Source: Flavobacterium gelatinilyticum (GTDB lineage: Bacteria > Bacteroidota > Bacteroidia > Flavobacteriales > Flavobacteriaceae). Taken from it: DNA of 64,000 bases. The notes beneath the pieces are model-generated. The model worked only from the letters and a program-made list of their open reading frames with translations, did not search any database and had not been told where the DNA came from. Each line of letters starts with the position of its first letter. Position 1 is the stretch's first letter. Positions 52,994 through 60,956 of this stretch are shown piece by piece. The stretch lies in assembly GCF_027111295.1 (NCBI RefSeq), contig NZ_CP114287.1:2046001-2110000 (forward strand). The letters run 5' to 3'. Position numbers and translations under genes: made by a program.

Positions 52994-55174
52994 CTATAAC
53001 TTATTGAGAAGATTATAATTATCCCAAAATGCTTTGCTGTATTGCGCTTTCTCAAATAAAGTCTGCTCTTGATGGTAGGTGAATTTTTCAGGATTGCGAA
53101 TATTAAAATCATTCCAAAATGAATTGACTACAATTTGAAATGGGTGAATGCCATTATCCTTGTCTACTATGTTACCATAAATATTATTTTTCATTTCACT
53201 AACATAATAAAGTCCCTCAATTTTTTTAAAATCAGTCTCAATAATCTCTAATGTAGATTCTTTTTGAATATATTTTTTTTGCCAGCCTTGCAATTCTATC
53301 ATTTTATCAAAACTGCTGTCGTATTTTTTAATTTCCCATTTCTCAATTATTTTTACAATTGCATAATCATCCTTATTTATGTACAATGTTCCTGAAAAAT
53401 CACACAAAAAATTCCTCTGAGTATAACTATATTGATCCCGAAGTGTAGAAAAATGTATTACATAAACTTCCTTGTTATTATAAATTATGTCATCATCTTC
53501 TGTAAAAACAAATTTTTTAAATTTTTTCTCATCCAGATACTTGCCAAAAATTATAGGGTTACTGCGATAGACATAAAAAAAATCAGAATTCAAACTTTTC
53601 GGACTATATCCATTTTTTATATTCCAGCGTATCTCTTTTAACTGATGGTAACTTCGATTTATCTTGTCATAACCAAATTCATATTGCTTTGCAATAAAAT
53701 CAAGGTCCAGCATAGTAGTGTCCCGAACTTTAACATTAATATTTGAAAGCAATTCTGAATTAAAATCTTTTAATGGGTAATTATTTTTTTTATTTATAAT
53801 TGCTTTTTTTACAATACTGTAAGGATATTTTCTTCCTCGAATAATAACTTCGTTTAAGGCAATGCTTTTTTCCTTACTTTGTTTTTGATTACCTATGATC
53901 TGTATGCTATTATCACTCTTTTCAATACTGTTTTCAGCTTTATACAATTCATATTCAACACTTTCGACCAAAGTAGATTGATTTACTTTATTAAAATAAA
54001 AATAACCGTCATGAATTGAATTTAATCCTGCATAAACAAAAACCTCAGGAGAAAATAACCTGTTTAACTGTGGTTTTTCCATTCCCTCTTGTTTTGATGA
54101 AACAAACATATGAGGAATGTTTTTGCCTCTTAAATAATATTCAAAAGACTTATTATCTATTAAAGTGTTATTCCATTTTCCTCCTAAAAAAATCGAGTCG
54201 TATGCAGTCACGGCTGCTAAACTATACACCCTTTCCTTTAACGCTTTTTTTATATAAGTCCCCATAGGAACAAAATCTTTGAGAACAGGATTTGTTACAG
54301 AAGACATATTATTGACAAAATGTTGATTTGCCCCCCAGCAAATTATCTTTTCATCCTTATGATTTTTAATATACTCCAATAGATTATCCGCCATCTGTTT
54401 ATCTCTTACATTGTCATCAGATGTTGTATTATAGGGACTTAAAATTTGTGTTTTTTTTGAATATGAATTTTCTCCCAATACCAGCAAACTCTTTATTATT
54501 TGCGCCCAATAAAAATTTGTTTCGGTTTTGGGCTTTTTGGCAATTGCTTTTAGTAAATTTTCAAGAGATGATTTATACTGGCTGTACGTGATATCATTTT
54601 CATCAAAAACAAAAGAGTAATTAATTGATTCAATCAGTAATTCTAAATCTCCCCTATCTAATTTAAGCTCTAATTGATTTTTGTTGCAATATTCAAACAA
54701 ATCAATAAATAAGTTTTCATCTCCATATTTTCCTGTAATTTGATTATCAAAGCCAAACAATTTTATATTTAATTTGTTTGTATCATAAAATTGAACAAAA
54801 CTTTGAAACTCTTTCCTATTGGACCAGACGGGAAATAATGAATTTTTAAAAGCCAATAACGTGTTGGTTCCTTTCTTAATTTCATTCTGAGCTTTCCAAA
54901 CATCATAAACTCCAGATTCAAATGCGATGGTACTAAAACCGAGTTCCTGGTGCAAATATTGAATGATCTTAGTTTTCATCTCAAAAACATTTCCATCATA
55001 ATGTGTTTTCTCTCCCAACATTAGCACCTGTACACCTTTTAATTCTTCCTTTAAAAAAGAAAAATCGTCATTTGAAGGATTTTCAGGTAAATTCAAAATT
55101 TTCGGATTGAAATTTTGCGTATTACCAACAAAATAAAAAATATTAAAAATTATTATTAAAAATATATTTCTCAT
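52994..55174 (-). CDS. Erythromycin-esterase-like protein with C-terminal extension
   Basis: 726 residues from the ATG at 55174, which gives a signal peptide (MRNIFLIIIFNIFYFVGNTQ); the frame has an ATG six codons earlier. The first 300 residues match the erythromycin esterase superfamily: LMLGEKTHYDGN with E55/H58, STIAFESGVYDVW with E86 and a histidine in WGANQHF. The C-terminal 300 residues (LNEVIIRGRKYPYSIVKKAI onward) resemble extracytoplasmic domains of Bacteroidota surface proteins. Drug hydrolysis is not implied: in RiPP loci members may act on peptides or envelope substrates. It sits between the split LanB and the lanA genes, with no gap upstream. Confidence 0.8.
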   Translation of the reverse strand: MRNIFLIIIFNIFYFVGNTQNFNPKILNLPENPSNDDFSFLKEELKGVQVLMLGEKTHYDGNVFEMKTKIIQYLHQELGFSTIAFESGVYDVWKAQNEIKKGTNTLLAFKNSLFPVWSNRKEFQSFVQFYDTNKLNIKLFGFDNQITGKYGDENLFIDLFEYCNKNQLELKLDRGDLELLIESINYSFVFDENDITYSQYKSSLENLLKAIAKKPKTETNFYWAQIIKSLLVLGENSYSKKTQILSPYNTTSDDNVRDKQMADNLLEYIKNHKDEKIICWGANQHFVNNMSSVTNPVLKDFVPMGTYIKKALKERVYSLAAVTAYDSIFLGGKWNNTLIDNKSFEYYLRGKNIPHMFVSSKQEGMEKPQLNRLFSPEVFVYAGLNSIHDGYFYFNKVNQSTLVESVEYELYKAENSIEKSDNSIQIIGNQKQSKEKSIALNEVIIRGRKYPYSIVKKAIINKKNNYPLKDFNSELLSNINVKVRDTTMLDLDFIAKQYEFGYDKINRSYHQLKEIRWNIKNGYSPKSLNSDFFYVYRSNPIIFGKYLDEKKFKKFVFTEDDDIIYNNKEVYVIHFSTLRDQYSYTQRNFLCDFSGTLYINKDDYAIVKIIEKWEIKKYDSSFDKMIELQGWQKKYIQKESTLEIIETDFKKIEGLYYVSEMKNNIYGNIVDKDNGIHPFQIVVNSFWNDFNIRNPEKFTYHQEQTLFEKAQYSKAFWDNYNLLNKL

Positions 55175-55175
55175 T

Positions 55176-56096
55176 TTAGTTTCGTATTGCATTTTTCTGC
55201 TCTTCTCTTATTGAAGAATATTTGAATCTTGCTATTTGACTATAATAATATTCATATAATAAATCATATAAAACCCATTCATTCTTACGCTGTTTGGATT
55301 TAAAAAGCCTGTTGCAATGCATATGTATGTAACTAGCAAGAAAATTTTCTATAACTATAGATTTATCCAAAATATCAACTTTCATTTTTTTGAGTATTAT
55401 AGCAAAATACACCTTACTTTCTTCTACGAATACTTTAATTAAAGCGTCTAGTTCTGGGTTTTCATCATTAAAAACAGCTTCAATTTTATATTTATTATCC
55501 CTGTATTTTTTACTTAATTGCTTTCTGATTTCTTTATCGATCCCAAATTCATTCCCAAAATTTATTTTTAACGATTCCAGTAAGTCTTTTTTTTGCCCCA
55601 AACTATAACCGCAGTTTTCTAAAAAAGCATCTATTGCTTTCATACCGTAAAGCCACCTGTTTTCCTGACTATCTTCTGCCAGAATTATTAATTTTAATAT
55701 GAGCTGACTGTTGATAAAAAATAATGATTCAAATTCTTCAATAGTACTAAATCCATATCTTTCTAATTCTCTTTTATAGGTGTTAATAGTAATGTCAGAT
55801 ATCAACCTTTCATTTAAATAAGGCGCAACCAGGTCATAAAACTTTAAAATAATTTTGCTGCAGTTTTTTGTGTCACACAAATGAAATCGTACTCTTAAGT
55901 GAAAGCCATTTTCATCACTATATCGTATGTAAAACCATTTATCTATAATACCTTCCTCAATCAGGTTTTGTGTTAGTGGTAAAAGTTTAAAAATCAAAAA
56001 CTTATCAGATGTCTCAGGTCCTAAATACAGGTTGTAATACAACCATTCACTTCCAACTATAAACGATCGTGTTGGCACATCTACACTATTTTTCAT
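55176..56096 (-). CDS. LanB C-terminal elimination protein (second locus)
   Basis: 306 residues with the same blocks as the gene at 41827: FIVGSEWLYYNLYLG, WFYIRYSDENGFHLRVRF, NTYKRELERYG and MHCNRLFKSKQRKNE. It catalyses glutamate elimination in the split dehydratase. The start overlaps the end of the N-terminal LanB gene by four bases (ATGA-like), and the stop is next to the esterase-like gene start. It is part of the minus-strand lanthipeptide operon. Confidence 0.9.
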   Translation of the reverse strand: MKNSVDVPTRSFIVGSEWLYYNLYLGPETSDKFLIFKLLPLTQNLIEEGIIDKWFYIRYSDENGFHLRVRFHLCDTKNCSKIILKFYDLVAPYLNERLISDITINTYKRELERYGFSTIEEFESLFFINSQLILKLIILAEDSQENRWLYGMKAIDAFLENCGYSLGQKKDLLESLKINFGNEFGIDKEIRKQLSKKYRDNKYKIEAVFNDENPELDALIKVFVEESKVYFAIILKKMKVDILDKSIVIENFLASYIHMHCNRLFKSKQRKNEWVLYDLLYEYYYSQIARFKYSSIREEQKNAIRN

Positions 56097-58279
56097 AACA
56101 TTTCTTTATAGAATGAAAGGATAAATTCATTTTCTACAGCTTTTTCATTCTTTTTTATAAGCGCCTTATTTTCATTAAATAAATACTCTTTAATAATCAA
56201 AGATTCTTTGTTTTTAATTACAGACAAGAACATTTTACAACTTAATTCATTTTTAAAATCAACAAATAAATTATTGTCAAAATCAATTATCTGAACTCTG
56301 TCTGGAATACATTTAATTTTTCTGCATTTGTTCAGTTGTTCAATTGTTTTTAACTCCAAAAGTTCTTCTTTTTTAAATTTCCATGTTGCTAATGAAAAAA
56401 TGATATTCTTATACATTACCCTCGGTAAATAAGGCTGATTTATTAAGATATCTCCCCAGTCAAATCCAAAATAAGATCTGGAATTTTGAGCTTGTATTTC
56501 AGTTAAAAAGCTATATATAGGCAATGGGTCTGCATTAAAATTATGGGCATTTGACAAAACTGGAATGACTTCTATGTTTTTCGTCTTCGACCTTAGTACA
56601 ATATGTCCATTTCTTAAAGAAACCATAAGATCTGATATCGGTAATTGTCTTTCTCTTGGCAGCGCACTTTTAGCCAGATAAGGAATTTCATAATTCCTTA
56701 AATTAGATCTGGATAACACATTTCCAACTCTCGCTTGAGGCAGGTGCACTATTTCAGCAAAAATTGCATTATCAGAATTTTCTTTAACTAATATTTCTTC
56801 AATAAAACTGTATATATCTGCATCAACATGGCTAAACCTGCTTAATAAATTGGTTGCTGTTGTGCCTCCAAAATTTGATAAATAGATAAGTGGTTTGTTT
56901 TTATCCGTTTCAAAAATTTTAATAACAGACGAAAAAGTATTCGGAACTTCATCCCAACTTTCTTTAAAACCAACAAAATCTTCTTCTTTTAATTCGATTG
57001 ATTTTTCTTTACTATCAAAACCTGCTACTATTTTATTCAATAAAAGTTTGCTTAATTTTGTACTAGAAACCTTTTTTACAGTGTTCGCTTTTTTTCTCGC
57101 CTCCGGAATTTTTATTGATATGTCATCTACCAGTTCTGAAATACTAAAGGCATCCGAATTTTCATGCTCTTCTCCAAATCCAATTCCTGTTTCAACATCT
57201 AATGCCAATGCTAAAGGAACCTCTTCATCTTCAAATCTTTTATGAAAGTTCTTTTTAAAATGGTTCAATTTCTTATTTTCTAAATTGGAAGATATTTTGT
57301 TTAATATCTTCAATCCTTCTTTAACATCTTCAATTATATTACAATCAAGACTGTTTTCTCTAAAAGTCACATTAAGATCTGTTTGAAAAAGATATTTTTT
57401 ATTTACTTCAATATCTAAGGAAGAACCTATTGCTTCTATCTCACTATACAACAATAAGTTATCGCCTTTTTTATTAGTATCTAATACTTCCAGTTTGTCC
57501 TTAATTTGATTGAATTTACTTATAATTGTTTTTGATTTCACTTCTTTTCTCAATACTTCAAAATAATCTCTGCCGGTAACTGTGGGAGAAATCGAACTAA
57601 TTAATATCTGACTATCAATTAATTCATGTACAAAGTCTATTGCAGCATCTAATGAAATTTCTGGTTCGATTATAAAAGAAACTAACTCATTAATTGTTAT
57701 ACCATTTTCTGATTTTTTAAGTATTTCATCAATAAAATCACTAGCATCAATAGACATTAAAAAATGTTTTCTATTGGTATCTACATATTGATATTCAACA
57801 TATCTCATTTCATTTCCTATAGTATACAAACTAGTATTTGGAAAATATAAAAGCTCATTTCTGATTTCTTTATCTGATTCTAATTTTTGAGAAAGAGCAC
57901 ATAAATAATTCATATCTAAACGTGTAACTCTTTTATAGTCTACAGAATTATTTAAAACAATATTTGTTTCATTTTCAATTTTACCAACTGAACAGCCGCT
58001 AAATAATCCAAAAGGAGTACAGCGTGTACCCATTCTTAGCAAATATTTTAACAAAGAAAACACTAACTTTTCATCCACGTCCTGATGATCTCTTTGCAAA
58101 TATTTGAGCATTTCCTGATGTAATTCTGGTGATGCTAAATAAATTGCCTCCGAGACTGATGGATTCATACATAATTCTCTTACCTTATTTACATTTAAAT
58201 CGTTTACTTCATTAAAAGTTAGATAGGGAGTTCTCAATATGTATTTATCGAATGGTATGTAATTGATTTCTTTATTCAC
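56093..58279 (-). CDS. lanB: Lantibiotic dehydratase, N-terminal protein of split LanB (second locus)
   Basis: 728 residues. ILRTPYL near the start and RMGTRCTPFGLF at 82-93 mark the LanB glutamylation domain. RVGNVLSRSNLRNYEIPYLA and SNAHNFNADPLPIYSFL are further conserved blocks. It is the first gene of the operon running to 47641 that contains both lanA copies, lanC, lanT and HlyD, so this is the complete lanthipeptide pathway in the window. A TAnnTTTG-type box on the minus strand (58427-58434) and two palindromic boxes just beyond it are candidate control sites. Confidence 0.92.
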   Translation of the reverse strand: MNKEINYIPFDKYILRTPYLTFNEVNDLNVNKVRELCMNPSVSEAIYLASPELHQEMLKYLQRDHQDVDEKLVFSLLKYLLRMGTRCTPFGLFSGCSVGKIENETNIVLNNSVDYKRVTRLDMNYLCALSQKLESDKEIRNELLYFPNTSLYTIGNEMRYVEYQYVDTNRKHFLMSIDASDFIDEILKKSENGITINELVSFIIEPEISLDAAIDFVHELIDSQILISSISPTVTGRDYFEVLRKEVKSKTIISKFNQIKDKLEVLDTNKKGDNLLLYSEIEAIGSSLDIEVNKKYLFQTDLNVTFRENSLDCNIIEDVKEGLKILNKISSNLENKKLNHFKKNFHKRFEDEEVPLALALDVETGIGFGEEHENSDAFSISELVDDISIKIPEARKKANTVKKVSSTKLSKLLLNKIVAGFDSKEKSIELKEEDFVGFKESWDEVPNTFSSVIKIFETDKNKPLIYLSNFGGTTATNLLSRFSHVDADIYSFIEEILVKENSDNAIFAEIVHLPQARVGNVLSRSNLRNYEIPYLAKSALPRERQLPISDLMVSLRNGHIVLRSKTKNIEVIPVLSNAHNFNADPLPIYSFLTEIQAQNSRSYFGFDWGDILINQPYLPRVMYKNIIFSLATWKFKKEELLELKTIEQLNKCRKIKCIPDRVQIIDFDNNLFVDFKNELSCKMFLSVIKNKESLIIKEYLFNENKALIKKNEKAVENEFILSFYKEML

Positions 58280-58426
58280 TTTTAACTTGAAATATTCTAT
58301 TTTAATTAGTGATTGTTAGATCTGAATTTTGTTTTTTCTTTACGAATATGATTCTGAAAAGATATTATTTGAAAATCCGTATTAATGAAAATTTCCTATT
58401 ATCAAAAAGTTTCATTTTCCTGAAGT

Positions 58427-58434
58427 CAAAACTA
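58427..58434 (-). promoter_or_regulatory. -7 box candidate for the lanthipeptide operon
   Basis: CAAAACTA, read on the minus strand as TAGTTTTG, fits TAnnTTTG. It lies about 150 bp upstream of the lanB start and about 48 bp from the centre of the nearest palindromic box. Confidence 0.4.
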
Positions 58435-58468
58435 TATATTGATGCAATGTTGTACAAACTATGTACTT

Positions 58469-58510
58469 CGGAATTCAGGAATTTCGATAGGGAATTCGGG
58501 AATTTCGTAT
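58469..58510. promoter_or_regulatory. Tandem palindromic boxes, likely regulator sites
   Basis: TCGGAATTCAGGAATTTCGA and AGGGAATTCGGGAATTTCGT lie end to end with a 21-bp period. A third, better palindrome TCGAAATTCCTGAATTTCGA is at 60388. Consensus: TCGAAATTC-NN-GAATTTCGA. They flank the AraC-type regulator gene and are probably its operators. Confidence 0.6.
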
Positions 58511-58621
58511 CACAAAAAAAATAAAATACTAATAATCAAAATTTTACAAACAAATAAAAATACATATTTTAACAGCATAAATTCGTACATATCTCCCTAT
58601 TTTTGTATTAAACCTATAGTT

Positions 58622-60361
58622 ATGACTTTGTTAAAATTCATTAAAATCTCCCCACTATTACTATTTCCTATCTTTTTATCGGCTCAAGAATCAAAACAAG
58701 AACTTATGAAATTATCTTTTGATGAATTACATAAACTTTATTTTGATAATGAGAATAATATCAAAAAACAGATTTTATATAGGGATGTCTACATGGCGAA
58801 AGCTTACAAAGAAAATAATAAGATTAGAAAAGCTCGTGGTAATTATCTAACTGCCCTACTGTATTATAACTCTGACACCAATAAAGCAATTCAATATCTT
58901 GATAGCGTTATAAAATATTCCACAGGTACAAATGACAGATCTTTTCCTGTCGCTGCATACTGTGAAAAAGCTGACTTCCTTAAAATACAGTTTAAGTTTG
59001 AAGAAGCTATGCTCAATTATAAGCTAGCTGAAAAAATAGCACTTCAAACAAACCTAAATTATTATTATGTAGTAAGAGGTTACATTGCAGTCACTAAATC
59101 TGAAGATCTTGGAGATCATAAAGAAGCTCTGGATATATATAAAGAATGTTTTCGTTTTTACAGATCAAAAAATTACAGATCAAAAAAATATGCAAACAAC
59201 TTTCAATATATCATTTTTGGAATGGCTAACTCTTATAGATCATTAAAAAATATTGATTCGACAACCTATTATAATAAATTAGGATTACGGGAAACAAAAC
59301 TTACTAACAATATGGCTTTACATTATTCATTTGTTTTAAATGAAGGAGCAAATCAAGTTTTAAAAAAAAATTATAACGCAGCTCTTGATAGTATTTATAA
59401 AGCTTTGCCTAAAATGAAAGAGTACAAATATATGGGAGGAAATACTCTGGCTTGTTATTTTTATTTAGGAAAAGCTTACGATGGATTAGGACAAAAAGAA
59501 AATGCTGTAAAAAATTACCTGAAAGTTGATTCTACCTATTCTAAAACAAAGGAAATAACGACAGAATTTATGGATGCTTATCCTTATTTGATTCGTTATT
59601 ATAAAAATATAGGAGACAAAGAAAATCAGCTTAAATATATTTCAAAAAATATGGCTATTGATAGTGTCCTGCAAAAGAAGTATAGAAATCTAAATACTTT
59701 TTTAAGAAATGAATACGATATTCCGCATTTAATATCAGAAAAAGAAAACATTATTAAATCTTTAAAAGAAGATAAAGTGAAATCGTTTTGGGGAAATGGC
59801 ATACTAATTTTAGGGATAATTACAGTATCGACGTTTGGGTTTTATCAATTTCGACATAAAAAAAAATATCGTTCCCGATTTGAAAAAATAATGAAGGAAA
59901 CTGCAGACAAAGATTTTCAGGAAAAAGAAAATGAAAGTACAAATAATAACAAAACTGCCATTTCTAAATCCAGTGATATTGGAATTAGCGAAGAATTGAT
60001 CGAACAAATTTTAAAGAAATTAAATTCTTTTGAGAAAGAAAATGGCTTTTTGAAACCTAATATTACCGTACAATCGCTATCGAATGTTTTTGAAACCAAT
60101 ACTAAATATTTATCTAAAATAGTAAACAGTTACAGAAATAAATTTTTTATACAATACATAAATGACTTACGAATAGATTATGCGCTGGAAAATTTAAAAA
60201 AGGATTCTAAATTGCGAAAATATACAATTCAGGCACTTGCTGTAGAGTTTGGATTTAATAGTGCTGAGTCTTTTTCTTCTGCTTTTTATAAAAAATCAGG
60301 CATAAAACCTGCTTATTTCATCAAACAACTTGAAGATTCAATTAAAAATAAACAACTTTAA
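58622..60361 (+). CDS. TPR/AraC-type membrane-anchored transcription regulator (second copy)
   Basis: 579 residues from the ATG at 58622; the frame is open 61 codons further upstream, but only this start gives a signal peptide (MTLLKFIKISPLLLFPIFLSA) and follows the TATTTTTG box. TPR-like helices fill 30-370, a membrane helix (FWGNGILILGIITVSTFGFY) follows, and a C-terminal AraC-type DNA-binding domain shows VQSLSNVFETNTKYLSKIVN and LAVEFGFNSAESFSSAFYKK. It is divergent from the lanthipeptide operon and upstream of a further precursor. Matching palindromes on both sides suggest that it controls both. Confidence 0.86.
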   Translation: MTLLKFIKISPLLLFPIFLSAQESKQELMKLSFDELHKLYFDNENNIKKQILYRDVYMAKAYKENNKIRKARGNYLTALLYYNSDTNKAIQYLDSVIKYSTGTNDRSFPVAAYCEKADFLKIQFKFEEAMLNYKLAEKIALQTNLNYYYVVRGYIAVTKSEDLGDHKEALDIYKECFRFYRSKNYRSKKYANNFQYIIFGMANSYRSLKNIDSTTYYNKLGLRETKLTNNMALHYSFVLNEGANQVLKKNYNAALDSIYKALPKMKEYKYMGGNTLACYFYLGKAYDGLGQKENAVKNYLKVDSTYSKTKEITTEFMDAYPYLIRYYKNIGDKENQLKYISKNMAIDSVLQKKYRNLNTFLRNEYDIPHLISEKENIIKSLKEDKVKSFWGNGILILGIITVSTFGFYQFRHKKKYRSRFEKIMKETADKDFQEKENESTNNNKTAISKSSDIGISEELIEQILKKLNSFEKENGFLKPNITVQSLSNVFETNTKYLSKIVNSYRNKFFIQYINDLRIDYALENLKKDSKLRKYTIQALAVEFGFNSAESFSSAFYKKSGIKPAYFIKQLEDSIKNKQL

Positions 60362-60387
60362 AACAAACATATACAATATTTTTTGTA

Positions 60388-60407
60388 TCGAAATTCCTGA
60401 ATTTCGA
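60388..60407. promoter_or_regulatory. Palindromic box upstream of precursor
   Basis: TCGAAATTCCTGAATTTCGA, a near-perfect palindrome matching the boxes at 58469-58510. Its centre is about 56 bp upstream of TATATTTG (60450-60457), the -7 box of the precursor. Confidence 0.6.
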
Positions 60408-60449
60408 CAAATTGAAATTATAATTATAATGTTTTTTAAAACCAACATT

Positions 60450-60457
60450 TATATTTG
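60450..60457 (+). promoter_or_regulatory. -7 box of the third precursor
   Basis: TATATTTG matches TAnnTTTG, 24 bp before the precursor ATG. Confidence 0.55.
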
Positions 60458-60480
60458 TCTAAATCCTTAAAATTAAAAAC

Positions 60481-60642
60481 ATGAAATTATTTAAATCTAA
60501 GAAAGAAATAAAAAAATTTGATCTGGAAAAAATGGAAGTCGCCAAATTTAAATCCCTGCATTTAATTAAAGGAGGAAGCGATCCAATTGACCCTAAGCAT
60601 AAATCAACTGGAAATTGTGACAATCAATTAGAAAACTACTAA
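60481..60642 (+). CDS. lanA: GG-leader lanthipeptide-type precursor of the third LanB locus
   Basis: 53 residues. The leader contains FDLEKMEVAKFKSLHLIKGG-type sequence ending in IKGG; the core is SDPIDPKHKSTGNCDNQLEN plus Y. One ST pair lies three residues before a single cysteine, so at most one ring is possible. The leader resembles that of the cysteine-free precursor at 44542. It lies 119 bp after the regulator gene and 315 bp before a split LanB. No LanC follows within the window. Confidence 0.75.
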   Translation: MKLFKSKKEIKKFDLEKMEVAKFKSLHLIKGGSDPIDPKHKSTGNCDNQLENY

Positions 60643-60956
60643 TCTTACTTACTGTTCTTATTGCCGAATTTTAAGGCAATAAGAACAAATCAGCTATTTT
60701 AAGAATCACAACGCTTTTACATCATGATAATGAATCCTTTTTTATTCCTTAAGTTATTTCCAAAATAGTAATAAAATTATTTTTAGCATATTCTCCTTCT
60801 ATTTTTTACAGCCTGCAAATAGTATTGAAGTTATACTATCGGCTACAAACAATAAGAAAGTTCCTCTTTTTCTGTATTATCAAAATCCGATAAGGTTTTA
60901 AACATTTTTCAATGTAATGAAGCTTGCTGAAAAAGAATAAGTAAAAACAAGAAATA
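60643..60956. other. Spacer between precursor and third lanB
   Basis: 314 bp with the hairpin at 60653-60687. The rest shows no gene; the promoter of lanB may lie here. Confidence 0.35.
60653..60687 (+). terminator. Hairpin after the third precursor
   Basis: TGTTCTTATTGCC pairs with GGCAATAAGAACA, a 13-bp stem with a 9-base loop, 11 bp after the stop codon. The T run is weak, so it may attenuate or protect the RNA rather than terminate fully. Confidence 0.55.

Larger units (their letters stand above)
58280..58621. other. Divergent intergenic region between lanB and the regulator
   Basis: 342 bp. It contains the minus-strand -7 candidate (58427), two palindromic boxes (58469-58510) and a plus-strand -7 candidate TATTTTTG (58598-58605), 17 bp before the regulator start. 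Short open frames here are chance. Confidence 0.5.

Noticed and set aside
56895..57245. Plus-strand ORF of 116 codons inside the second lanB
   Set aside because: Antisense shadow; the minus strand encodes a conserved LanB protein here.
58309..58524. Plus-strand ORF of 71 codons before the regulator
   Set aside because: It covers the promoter and palindromic boxes and has no recognisable protein pattern.
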